Of a stretch of 64,000 bases of DNA, positions 54,156 through 64,000 are shown one piece after another; the first letter of the stretch is position 1; every line of letters begins with the position of its first letter. The DNA is from Meconema thalassinum (taxonomy: Eukaryota; Arthropoda; Insecta; Orthoptera; Tettigoniidae): NCBI GenBank assembly GCA_946902985.2, contig OX336389.2, positions 340,416,444-340,480,443 on the forward strand. The letters are read 5' to 3'. Both the position numbers and the translations under genes were made by a program. The notes below the pieces were generated by a model. It had not been told where the DNA came from. It saw nothing but the letters and a program-made list of their open reading frames with translations, and ran no database searches.

Positions 54156-54187
<32 letters not shown>

Positions 54188-54190
54188 TTT
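54152..54190. repeat. (TTTA)n microsatellite
   Basis: Nearly perfect TTTA run of about ten units. Confidence 0.9.
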
Positions 54191-54761
54191 TGAGGGGGGA
54201 ATTTCCTCAGCAACAGCTTTATAATGACGAAAATATTTAAATCGGTTTACTCTGCCTTGTGCAAATCTGGAAATTTTGCCCGCTCCAAGAAGGAAGGTTG
54301 TGGTATCCAAGCAAGAAAATTAAGACTAGTCACTAAAATATGGAACACAAGACAGTTGAAAAGCCTAGTGAAAGAAGGGCCTAAGTCAAAATTTTAAAAT
54401 GTCCAGTAATGGAATTAAGCTCTGCTTAACATATTTATATTTAAAAACAATAATCAGCTATATTTGTTTCCTTTCATCCTGCATATATAACTTACTGTGT
54501 AAACCATCTTAACTTATATCTGGAGTACAGAAAAACAATATATGGTTGGAGAGATAAATGGGGAATAGTGTATATCGCGATACCCTTAGACATAAAATGG
54601 CGGCATCAAACTCGTCATAGACGACCCTAAAGGTTTACACAATGCATATAACTTATGTTAAATTATATGTCAATAATGCTTTAGATTTACATACAAACAC
54701 AAACCTAACCTGGGGCTTATGCACCAAACCCCCATGTTGTAAGAGAAGCAGTAATTTTTAT
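54191..54761. other. Unassigned AT-rich DNA
   Basis: Nothing recognised. Confidence 0.4.
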
Positions 54762-55120
54762 CCAAACAGTCGTCTAACCTAGTAACGGCCAATGGTTTCA
54801 CCCAGACAGTGGTCTAAGCTAGTAACGGCCAATAGTTTCCTCCAGACAGTCGTCTAACCTAGAAGCGGCCAATGGTTTCACCCAGACAGTGGTCTAAGCT
54901 AGTAACGGCCAATAGTTTCCTCCAGACAGTCGTCTAACCTAGAAGCGGCCAATGGTTTTGCCGAAACCATCGTCTAATTTAGAAGCGGTCAATGGTTTCG
55001 ACCAGACCGTCGTCTAACCTAGTAGTGGCCAATAGTTTCGTCTAGTTCGTCGTCTAGCCCAGTAGCGGCCAATGGTTTCGCCCAGACCGTCGTCTAACCA
55101 AGTAGCGGCCAATGTCTTCG
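54762..55120. repeat. 40-bp minisatellite, nine units
   Basis: Units based on CAGACCGTCGTCTAACCTAG followed by TAGCGGCCAATGGTTTCGCC. The left part shows an 80-bp higher-order dimer repeated twice (alternating GTGGTCTAAGC and GTCGTCTAACC types). Confidence 0.92.
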
Positions 55121-55619
55121 TGTTATAATAGCTCTAGAAGAGTACAGTGGAACTGTTCAATTAAATTGAACAACTAATAGTAATTTATGAACCTTCGTAA
55201 CTCACAACCAAACCTCGAACTTGAACACATAAGAATGCATCTGCATGCAACGACGCACGGTTTGAAACCTCAGATATTTTGAGTGTCTTTCTATCGAAAA
55301 TACATTTTTGGTGGCTTAGTACTCACCTTATGTTCCCAACATCACGGGTTCGATTTCTGAGTCGTATGATGTAGGCTCGTATTACATTTGGTAACAGGTC
55401 GTCCAATAGAGTTCCGGGTTTGTTGCTGAGTAATAGGGCTAGTGGAACATCGAAACTGGATACTAGAGCACCTAGGCGACTCCAACTCCTACACGAGGCC
55501 ACACAGTACGTAATTTATTATTATCATTATTATTATTTTACATCGTTATGCCCGTCTAAAGAGCGCGATTGAACCTATATAGCTGATCTCGCTTTCATGT
55601 TTTCCCAAAATCTCTTCAT
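55121..55619. other. Unassigned DNA
   Basis: No gene; (ATT)n run near 55515-55540. Confidence 0.4.
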
Positions 55620-55624
55620 TTTCT

Positions 55625-56030
55625 ACCAATAGTTATACCTTTAACCCATGAGTTACTTTTCCGAACCGAGTTACCAAAGGTTGTTTATCCATGCACTGAC
55701 GAGATCCTTCCATGAACTGTTTTTTTTTTTTGTTTTTGTTTTTTTGTATGAGGTTTGGGTGCAATTTCATGGAATTTTTCAATGGATTCAATCGCTTCCT
55801 GCCTATTGTTGAAAAAAATGCCAGGTTTAACATATATGCATTGTTCTCGAGTAGTTTGCCAATGGTTATCCCTTTAACTTCCTTTTCGCAGATCCTAATC
55901 ACTTTTCCTAGAACAAGATTAAATAATAAGAGGGAAATTCCATCTCCTTGTCGTAATCCAGTTTTAACATCAATTGGTCCATACATTTTACCTAAGAATT
56001 TAACCTTTAAAGTATTACCGGTCAATGTTT
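55625..56030 (-). pseudogene. LINE reverse-transcriptase fragment
   Basis: Minus frame with YGPIDVKTGLRQGDGISLLL (RT motif before the catalytic loop) and VLGKVIRICEKEVKGITIG. The expected FADD loop is not reached intact; the frame runs into a poly-K stretch from the T-run at 55718-55745. Only about 130 residues of RT remain. Confidence 0.7.
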
Positions 56031-56690
56031 ATTATTATTATTATTACTATCCCAACCATATGCCTGAATATTCGGGCTCTAGTCTCCTCTTCACGAAACA
56101 GCCTGTATAACATTAACATAAGCTCCCACGTGTATTCACTGCCTCTAAGAGGTCATTAAAATGCTAACCAAAGACCTCGAACTTATCCTACGAGAGCAGT
56201 CCGTGCCTACTCGAGACGTACGCGTTCAATGACCTTGCGAAGTCGATTAAGGACTTCTCTAACTTCACAAGTCAACAGTGTGTATCAATTGTAATCATTA
56301 GTGTCTAGGATTGGGATGGGAACCCCGGGAGTTGAAATAAGATACCATCACAGCATTTGTTTCTAAATGAGTGGAAATACCCGGCAATAAACACATTCAT
56401 AATGGCCGCTGTCAGCTACCCATTTCAATCACCAAGAGTCTTATTTAACAAGCCCAGCTTCTCTTGCTAATAGTAGCTCCAATATCTAGTTTGAAATGAG
56501 TCAGGATACTACTATATTAACATGTTCAATGGAGGTCAGATGTAGGTTTCTGCAATAATGTTTTATAGATCATTTGTATTCAAAGCAGCGTCTCCTACTT
56601 CATTCCCCGCAATGAACATATGTGTGTTGGAACGGATTGCTGGCCATTGGCTAGCAAAAGCAAAGCCAACTTCGTACATGCCGTGGAGGC
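56031..56690. other. Unassigned DNA
   Basis: (TTA)n run at 56028-56046; nothing else recognised. Confidence 0.4.
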
Positions 56691-56796
56691 CCTGGGAGCA
56701 GGGCTGGATTTACCAATAGGCCCCATAGGCCTCGGCCTAGGGGCGCACCATGCTGAGGGGCGCAATATTAATCCACAATTTTATGGTATAAATCAA

Positions 56797-57297
56797 GTCG
56801 CCTCCGTAGCGTAGCGGTCAGCATGGTTAGCTGCCGCCCTGGAGGTCCTGGGTTCGATTCCCGGCTCTGCCACGAAATTTGAAAAGTGGTATGAGGACTG
56901 GAACGGGGTCTACTCAACCTTGGGTGTTCCAAATGAGTAGAGGGGGTTCGATTCCCACCTCAGCCATCCTCGAAGTGGTTTTCCGTGGTTTCCCACTTCG
57001 TCTTCGGGCAAATGCCGGGTTGGTTCCTTCTTCAAGGCCACGGCCGCCTCCTTCCCTCTTCCTTGCCTATCCATCCTGGCCATCCCTTCCCTTCCCTCAT
57101 GAGGCCCCTGTTCGCTTTGCAGGTGAGGCCGCCTAGGCGAGGTGCCAATCACACCTCAGCAGTTGTATCCCCTCCGATTAGATGTTCCCACCTCTAGGAC
57201 ACTGCCCGTAGAGGCAGTAGTGGTGAGTTCCCTCGCTGAGTACGTGGGTTCCACCAACCTGGAGGATAAACGACTAAGAAAAGAGAAGAAAATAAAA
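56797..57297 (+). repeat. SINE-A copy, plus strand
   Basis: The clearest full-length copy. Head GCCTCCGTAGCGTAGCGGTC (A box), B box GGGTTCGATTCCCGG. A second tRNA-like segment follows with GGGGGTTCGATTCCCACC near 56942, then the core, and an A-rich tail. TSD ATAAATCAA / ATAAATTAA (one mismatch). Confidence 0.92.
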
Positions 57298-57314
57298 ATA
57301 AATTAAACTATCCA

Positions 57315-57410
57315 AAATGTTGACACTTTTCCCATTTATATTGTGGCCATCATTTTCCAACAAATGTTTTGCAACAGCAGATTTTTCGACTTCAGCTTTA
57401 GAACAGGAGA
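57315..57410 (-). pseudogene. Possible GIY-YIG / PLE scrap
   Basis: The minus strand reads EKSAVAKHLLENDGHN, similar to the C-terminal GIY-YIG block SAV-x-E-H-x(5)-GH seen in the PLE at 30222-31505. Only about 30 residues; it could be chance. Confidence 0.3.
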
Positions 57411-58222
57411 TTTATTAGGAGAAAATGTCAGTCCTGAATATTAATATCAGTTGAATTTGAATAATTCATTCTGCATAGTTGTAGGTTGTATAATGTAGTG
57501 TATACAGGGTGAACGTAAAATGCCGCACTTGGAGCTCGGCATGCGGTTCCTCGTCGAAATTCACGACAAAAGTTTATCTTGCAAAACCTAGTCCTGCCAA
57601 TAGGTTCAACAGAAATGCGTGTTAAGAAACGAGGCTCTGGCAACGCTGTAACTGCATGCAGCGTGGCCAAAAACTGGTCGCAAGAACTCAGCACTCCGCT
57701 ATAGTTGTCTCATTAGCTCAGTGAGATGAGGTAATGCCATAAATGCCGGTTGTGAGGACGCGCCGATGTTCGAGTCGCGTTCGCTCCATTTTTTTTTTTT
57801 CAGGTAATGTATCAAATTGCATCCAATGTACACCTCCACTATGCAATACATTATGCCTTACCGTTACAGTTACCTGTATTTAATCATTCAAACGTAACAT
57901 GAACTTCTTACAGAGGTAAACGACCCCTTGTTTCGTGCATGGCACACATACAGCCAATAGAACATAATAGTGGATACAGTAACATCGTCTCTATCCAATG
58001 CGGTACAAAGAAGCACAATACTGTAGGTAGCCTACACTAGATTGCCCATTATGCTACGCACCATAATTCCATACGGTAGTGTACGTTGGACGTCCAGTCT
58101 TATCTTCACAGAGCCAGTACGTAAACTTACGAGCAACGCCTTCACTTCATAGCAGATGTTCAAAGCGACCTCCTTGCATTTGCAAACACTTCGCCACTCG
58201 TTGGAGCATACTTTGCCGGGCC

Positions 58223-59152
58223 CTATGCAACACACCTGTTTCCACCATTACCGATGCAGCATGCCTCGCGTAGGTCTTGTACATCAATGGGTGGAGTACT
58301 ATAAACTTGTTCCTTTATGTGTCCCCACAAATAAAAATCTAGTGGATTAAGGTCAGTGGAACGTAGCGGCCAGACCATTAGACCTCCACGACCAATCCAT
58401 TTCCCTGAACACGCTTCATTTAAAGAGTTACGCACAGTCATTCCAAAGTGTGGCGGTGCAACATTATGCTGAAACCATAGCTGTCGCCGAACACCAAGTG
58501 GAACGTACGATAGAGGGGGGTAATAAACTTGTCTGCCAATAGGTAAGGGCCTAAAAACACTCCTCCCACGATTCCAACCCACAGGATTATGCCAAAGCGT
58601 GCCTGAAATCCACGTTCACGGGTTGTGGGTTGTGGTCAGACCAATAATGACTGTTGTGATGGTTGAAAATACCTTCCCGAGTGAAGCTACATTCGTCACT
58701 CCATAGCACATTCTTGATAACATATTCGTTATCTTTAACTTATTGCAAATGCAATTCACAGAACTGTACTCGTTGAATGTGCTCTTCTGGCCGCTGGTGT
58801 TGAGTTAACGTGTAAAGATATGGATTCAGTTCATCGTCGTGCAACACTTCAACAACCAGTGCTGGAGATACCTGGAACTGCCTTGCAATATCATGGGTAC
58901 TTCGCCGAGGTGATTGGTGAACGGTTTCAAGAATTGCGTCCTCCGTTTGTGGAGTAGGCTATGTCTAGTCCTTGGACGACCTCTGTCCACTACTTGTGGG
59001 CGAAGATTACCGGTTGCCCACAGGCGTTGCTCAAGGCGACGATAAACATTCTTATCGGGATGGCGCCTTTGAGAGTACCGTGCCACATACTCACGAGCAG
59101 CACCCAACACTAAAAGCATATCGACGTATTCACCATTTGTGAACTCCATCAT
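58223..59152 (-). pseudogene. Mariner-like transposase, broken
   Basis: The N-terminal frame (59152-58826) begins MMEFTNGEYVDMLLVLGAAR and includes VVDRGRPRTRHS, the helix-turn-helix/DUF4817-type start common in insect mariner-like proteins. After a frameshift, LWSDECSF gives the first Asp. Stops occur near 58738 and 58600. The C-terminal frame (58582-58223) has LWFQHNVAPPHF, where the second catalytic Asp (usually QHDGAPPHF) is Asn, and LRSTDLNPLDFYLWGHIKE with the third Asp. Frameshift, stops and active-site change make it non-functional. Confidence 0.85.
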
Positions 59153-59257
59153 GAAGCCACCCTACATGAACTTAACAGGACCAGTTATGGTTGTGCAATG
59201 CGTGGTTAGTCGACTCATGCATGCCGTTTAATGGATCACACTGTGCGTTCATTTTTC

Positions 59258-59698
59258 CGTTATCGTTTTACGGACTAAGCGAGGATCCCACCATTACCGC
59301 CACGGAGGTCAGTGTCCTGGAGCTTGGGACTCTGAGTCGGGGATACAACTGGGGAGTGTGACTAGCACTTTGCCCAGACGTCCTTACCTGCAAAGCGAAC
59401 AGGGGCCTGATGATGGGATGGGAACAGTGGGAGGATTAGGCAAGGAAAGGGGAAGGAGGCGGCCGTGGCCTTACGGTAGGTACCATCCTGGCATTTGCCC
59501 GAAGACGAAGTGGGAAACCACTTCGAGGATGGCTGAGGTGGGAATCAAGCCCCCTCTACTCATTTGGACCACCCGAGGCTGAGTCGACTCCGTACCAGTC
59601 CTCAGACCACTTTTCAAATTTCGTGGCAGAGCCAGGAATCGAACCGCGGACCTCCGGGGTAGGAGCTAATCACGCTGACCACTACGCAACGGAGGTGA
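59258..59698 (-). repeat. SINE-A copy inside the mariner-like element
   Basis: Minus copy lacking the usual T-rich tail: GGACTAAGCGAGGATCCC at the left, core GTGGGAAACCACTTCGAGG (with a deletion of the GGAAAACCA step), head CGCAACGGAGG at the right. TSD not found. Confidence 0.85.
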
Positions 59699-60379
59699 CT
59701 CACACTGGCATGTGACAAAATGATGTGATGTGATGCTTACAAACGCAGTTAAACGACGGGAACTGACGAAAAAAAAAAAGAAAGAAGACGTGGATTCGAA
59801 CCGTAGCTCGATGGTGCATGTGGGGTTGATAACCCAACTACTCAGTGAGCTGCGATGAATAGTACGGTACTGCGGGATGATACACATTTATCTGTACATT
59901 CCGATGCGCTTCAGTATGTAACAGTGTTGCCAGCTCCTCGCTTTCATACTTGTGGTTTTAAACAGCAGCCAATCCGATTTTGCTATAGAAACTTATTGTC
60001 TTGCAATTGGATGAGGAATCGCATGCCGACCTCCAAGTGCGGCATTTTACGTTCACCCTGTATGTATATCTGAATATCTGTAAGTGTATAATGTGTCTTA
60101 AATGGTTTAGACTTATTTTAATATCTCGTTGGCCTATTTATTTATAGATTATAGGCTATATAAAAATTTAGAAAAAGTCGATTCACTCATTATTTTAATT
60201 TATTTAATTGAATTTACTTCACGATACATTGGAATTTAAAAAAAGAAAAAACCTTCACAAAGACCTTTCAGAGGTCTGAATTCTGCCTCCATTACGATGG
60301 TATGAAGAGGGGGCGGCAAAAACCCACGGGCCTAGGAGCTCATAAAATCTAAATCCGGCCCTGCCTGGGAGTAGTGAAA

Positions 60380-60612
60380 GGTAGAGGCTTTCACTCTTTG
60401 TGACAACAGCACTATTAAACAGAAATGAGATGAAGCCCGGCCGTCTTTGCTCCCAGGATTTACCCTGGTACTCATTTCTGGTGTAGGCTATTTGCGATTC
60501 CTAAAGTGGTAGTATTGCTTCTATAATCGACTGGCCGGGTGGGGATCGGACCCACTCCCTTACAGGTAGAAGCTCAGCGCCTCTACCGACGGCACCACGC
60601 AGCTATTCAGCT
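60380..60612 (-). repeat. Probable tRNA-derived SINE (type H)
   Basis: The minus strand reads GCTGCGTGGTGCCGTCGGTA (A-box region) and GGGTCCGATCCCCACCCGG (B box). Single copy; ends not fixed. Confidence 0.5.
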
Positions 60613-60664
60613 ATTCACTTTTAACGGCCCCATTGGTCGTGGTGCTACAGTAGCAGCCGTCTCT

Positions 60665-60868
60665 TTGGAGTGAAGGACCGCATCCTTCCACATCTTTGCC
60701 CAGTTTCATTCACCATCGTTCATTTAATCTCTCATTAACTCATCTCAGGAAGTTGGCATCAGGAAGGGCATCCGGCCGTAAAAACCATCCGCCACAAAGA
60801 TTTCCTTCGCACCTCATCCCCGACCCCGTTGGAAGACGGGAATAATAGGGGGTAGACATACACTGTTG
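60665..60868 (+). repeat. SINE-C 3' fragment
   Basis: Plus-strand 3' half of SINE-C: CCAGTTTCATTCACCATCG, GGAAGGGCATCCGGCCG, CCCCGACCCCGTTGG, ending AATAGGGGGTAGACATAC. The tRNA head and core are missing. Confidence 0.8.
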
Positions 60869-63465
60869 GTTATGCATGCTATAATGTATTGCGAAAACAT
60901 TTTGCATATTCCAGTTCTTAGAGAACAATATCTAATGCTCATAGAAGTGGCTCATCACGCCTACTCCGGGCAAAATTAAAGGGCGGTGCAGATACCGGCG
61001 ACTAGCTCTGGACTTGAACTTGAAAGCTCAGTGGTAGGAGAGGGGCATGGAGCGGTGCGGGGATCGTGCCGAATACTTCCCTGTCTGGGAACATTGATGC
61101 GTGCGACAGGAGATTCTTAGACACAGGCGGGAATATTATGCTCAATTTCGTCCTTTAATTTAATGAAATGGCTGGTGTATCCTCGAAACTGAAAGCTAGA
61201 GTGTTCCATGGACACCACGGGCTCGAGAGAGAGAGAGAGAATATACTGCTCTGACTAGCAAGTTCCCTCGGAGATTACTACCACTGCCGCTCAGCATGGC
61301 AAATGATTTACGCTGCAGTAGTATAGAGATCCGACCAGCTAGGAAGGAGTTTGGCCACGCATGCGCACTTACGACGATCCAGCGCAGCGTAGTCCCGCCT
61401 TCCAGAGCTCGTGTTGCAAGGACACTTCAGTGCATAAGTTTATACTCAGCTGTTTAGACGTGCGGGCTGCCTTTCTAATTTCCCGTGGTGTAACTGTAGT
61501 TTGTGGTGCTCGTTAGGCCTGTCTGTGACAGTATAGAAGGCGTTAAAAGTAACCTGCATCGTAAGGTGCTAAAGAGTCTTCTTTTATAAGAGAGAAAACA
61601 TCATCTTGGCATTAAGGAGCTAGAAACATACGTTCATATGCTTTCTCGCCTAGTAACAAAAGTAATTATTATTATTATTATTATTTACTCCCGAAGCCTG
61701 CTGTTATGCCAAACCGTATTATACACTATACATCTACAGCGTCATAAAGTTAATTCTACATCTAATTATAATTTAAACCATTGGCTATGCAAATTGATAC
61801 ACGAAAAATATCTGGACAGTGGTTAAATTACGTTTTAACTCCTTAATCTATCTAAATCTCTAATGTTTCTAAATAAATATATTTCGGCTAGGTATGTCTG
61901 TAATTTACAGCTGGAAGGGAATTCCACTAACTGAAAATCTGCGGAGTTACACGTCCGCTATGACAAAAATTTCGGGTCGACTGTACGTCGCCACAACACC
62001 GAGCGAGAAGGGGAAGTCAGCGTTCTCACTCCCACGGTTCAGCTTTCTCACTCGCACATTTCCCCTCACCAGCCGTCTTCCTAAATGGCCCGATCTCTAC
62101 CAGGGGTCCAGGGGACTGGGATAAACAAGTGCAGAGCTAACTGCCGGTATCTGTGCATAATATAACTTAAGACCCCTCCCAATTTCTAGAACCAATAATA
62201 AGTAGCCTATATACAGACGCAGTGACATGGTTTATCAGACAGATTCCACATACCCAAGTACACGGTAATGATGACAGCGGAATTCCCAAGTCCGTAAATG
62301 AAACGCATCTCTACATAGAATAAAACAAAATCCCCGACTCTTGGATGTAACGGGTAACCTCGAGAACCACTGGATGGATTTTGATGCGATTTTCAATATT
62401 CTGTAAAGGATTTCTCGAGAAAGGTTTATGTACAAAAACATTCATTTATGACCAAAGGAAGCCGAGCAGTAACCATTTCAGTGAATCGAGTCGAAGAAAA
62501 ACCTGCCGTCCGTGCGCCTTTTAAGCTTACGCTGGGTAAACCGTTAAAATTATCTATATGCTATGAGTGTAAGAATTGTTCAGTATGAAAAGTGCTACAA
62601 AAAAGTCTCGGACAGCATATCTCTATCTTTAACACGTCGCCCACTATAAGTGTTTTTACGTTTTCATTTCTCCTAACAATCTCCATTCAGTGGAAATTTA
62701 AAAATACTAGCTTCGGAGCGAATTTACGAGCTAGCGAAGGAGCCTATCACCTCATCTTCAGCCAGCATCAAACCGTCGATTTGTGTCGAGTTAGGAATTC
62801 AAATAAGAGTATATTTGTTTGGAGTTTCGCTGTTCACCTCGGCTTTTCTGAATTGCGTCTGGGTCCTGCCGTCCGTGCGCCATTTAAGTTTAAGTTAAAG
62901 ATATTGGGCGAAGCTGGGGAGGGTTGCTAGTTTATAAAATAAAAACAAGAACCTTTTAGCACGAATCAACCCACTAGCGAACACGTGACTATAGAACCAC
63001 ATAGCGCCCTTTTGTGGCATAATTCGGTTCTTGTATACACATTGATTGGTTATGGGACTCGTCTAATCCGGAATACGCTCGTTAAAATAGTCTTATTAGT
63101 GTTGAAGGGAAAAACCACGAGCCTTCAGAGGAAATACGACATGAATATTTGAAATTCTCTACCTGTTCGAGTTCAAGATGGTAATTGCGCATTGATAGTC
63201 CTTAATTAATACGTAATCTATAAATTATTTACCAATAGCGATACATTCTAAACCTCCCACCCCCTCGTTTTCGCAAGCACCTAAGGTATCTCCCCCGGCT
63301 TAATGGAGGGTAAGTTGATAGAATCGTCGAGGGAAAGAGGTTACGAACCACGTAAGGTGGTGGATGGTCATTAAGGATCATTTTACGCTTACAAAACAGT
63401 TATTGTAAGGAGTTGGTACGAATATAGTTCAAATAAGTATTCAACAGTAAAATATCCGGTTGTTG
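60869..63465. other. Unassigned DNA, longest unexplained stretch
   Basis: No domain recognised in any frame. It contains a (GA)n run at 61225-61240 and (ATT)n at 61662-61684. 61300-61560 is GC-richer and could be a promoter or first exon, but I see no supporting ORF. CACTGGATGGATTTTGATGC near 62370 resembles a phrase in repeat X. Confidence 0.35.
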
Positions 63466-64000
63466 TTGTTTGAGTCTTCAGTCTTTCGACTGGTTTGATG
63501 CAGCTCTTCATGCTTCCCTGTCCTGAGCTAATCGTTCCATCTCTACATAGCCACCACACCCTACATCCGAGGCAATCTGTTTAACATATTCTAACCTTGG
63601 TCTACCCCTACCGTTCTTGTCCTCAACCCTTCCTTCCATAACAAAGCTTGCTATTCATGGGTGTCTTAAAATGTGTGCAACCAACCTATCTCCTCTCTTC
63701 ATTAGCAGTCATCAGAAAACATCTCTCCTCTCCCACTCGTCTTAATACCTCTTCATTTGTTACCCTATCTACCCATCTGATCCTCATCATTCTCCTGTAA
63801 CACCACATTTCAAACGCTTCAATTCTCTTCTTTTCTGCTGCACCAATAGTCCAAGTTTCACTTCCATAGAGCGCCAAGCTCCAGACAAAGGCTTTCAAAA
63901 ATGACTTACTAATACCTAAATCTAGATATATTCGATGTCAACAGTTTTCTTTTCTGTAGAAATGCTTTCCTTGCTTGTGCTAACATACTTTTCATATCCT
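63466..64000 (-). pseudogene. RTE LINE fragment, runs off the window
   Basis: Minus strand, starting with the (AAC)n tail at 63466-63472 and the shared 3' end GAGTCTTCAGTC..GACTGGTTTGATGCAGC. The frame at 63898-63686 carries SETWTIGAAEKKRIEAFEMW. At least one frameshift near 63710. Same family as 44927-48015. Confidence 0.88.

Larger units (their letters stand above)
57505..60060 (-). mobile_element. Mariner/Tc1-like transposon with long diverged TIRs
   Basis: TA target duplication on both sides (57503-57504, 60061-60062). Terminal inverted repeats start CAGGGTGAACGTAAAATGCC and match at about 40 of 41 outer bases. Weaker similarity continues for about 300 bp (for example CTGGCAACGCTGT versus CTGGCAACACTGT). 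A degenerate transposase lies on the minus strand and a SINE-A sits upstream of it. Confidence 0.9.
56699..60363. mobile_element. hAT element hosting a SINE and a mariner-like transposon
   Basis: Exact 8-bp target duplication CCTGGGAG (56691-56698 and 60364-60371). Terminal inverted repeats CAGGGCTGGATTTA (left) and CAGGGCCGGATTTA (right, reverse complement), then GGCCTAGG-rich subterminal sequence at both ends. No hAT transposase remains. Insertions inside: SINE-A (56797-57297) and a mariner-like element (57505-60060). Removing them leaves roughly 0.6 kb, so the original was a MITE. Confidence 0.92.

Noticed and set aside
56797..56880. tRNA gene
   Set aside because: A and B boxes are present, but this is the head of a SINE found five times in the window; no cloverleaf with proper acceptor stem was evident.

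Overview
The window looks like a gene-poor, transposon-saturated piece of a large insect nuclear genome. I infer a polyneopteran or orthopteran-like insect from the mix of RTE LINEs, Penelope, mariner, hAT and MULE elements, long (TAA)n tracts and at least seven tRNA-derived SINE families. Species cannot be read from the sequence. I found no host protein-coding gene, rRNA, true tRNA or CRISPR array that I would defend. Nearly everything recognisable is a mobile element, and many copies still have exact target-site duplications (TSDs), so insertion order can be read directly.

The centrepiece is a three-level nest between 7.9 and 26.7 kb. A MULE-type DNA transposon (7939-26678, TSD AGTAATATGG) carries tandem 16-bp terminal motifs and a two-exon FLYWCH/MULE transposase on the minus strand. 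A tRNA-derived SINE (SINE-A, TSD GCGGTAATACTT) inserted into it. An LTR retrotransposon (8726-22080, TSD GTAC) then inserted into that SINE. This last element is odd: its LTRs are 3.9 kb, longer than its 3.2 kb interior; it encodes only a Gag-like protein (long heptad-repeat coiled coil, capsid-like domain, R/G/N/Y-rich tail) and no pol; its primer-binding leader is repeated four times; and its 5' LTR has a 2.28 kb tandem duplication. A short U3 open frame resembles short frames in two other LTR-like segments (35.5-38.1 and 39.2-42.1 kb), with one motif at identical spacing.

Other regions. 0-7.7 kb: RTE fragment, a hAT MITE, a 5'-truncated LINE with TSD, SINEs. 26.9-29.7 kb: SINE-B inserted in a SINE-D tail, then a tandem-structured repeat (repeat X) and a SINE-A. 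29.8-32.3 kb: a 5'-truncated Penelope-like element with RT and GIY-YIG domains, flanked by pseudo-LTRs that each hold a hammerhead-like motif. 33-35.2 kb: SINEs, one nested in another with both TSDs intact. 35.5-42.1 kb: two related minus-strand LTR-like segments. 42.4-43.5 kb: a hAT MITE with a SINE-C inside. 44.9-48.0 kb: a near-complete RTE LINE interrupted by one in-frame stop. 48.4-56 kb: a Tigger/pogo remnant, two more LINE fragments, two SINEs, a second repeat X copy and a 40-bp minisatellite. 56.7-60.4 kb: a hAT element containing a SINE-A and a degenerate mariner-like transposon that itself contains a SINE-A. 60.4-64 kb: SINE remnants, unassigned DNA and a second RTE fragment at the edge.

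No host pathway is encoded. What the genes do together is transpose: the Gag-only element would need pol from elsewhere, the SINEs need LINE enzymes, and the RTE, MULE, mariner and Tigger coding regions are all broken here.
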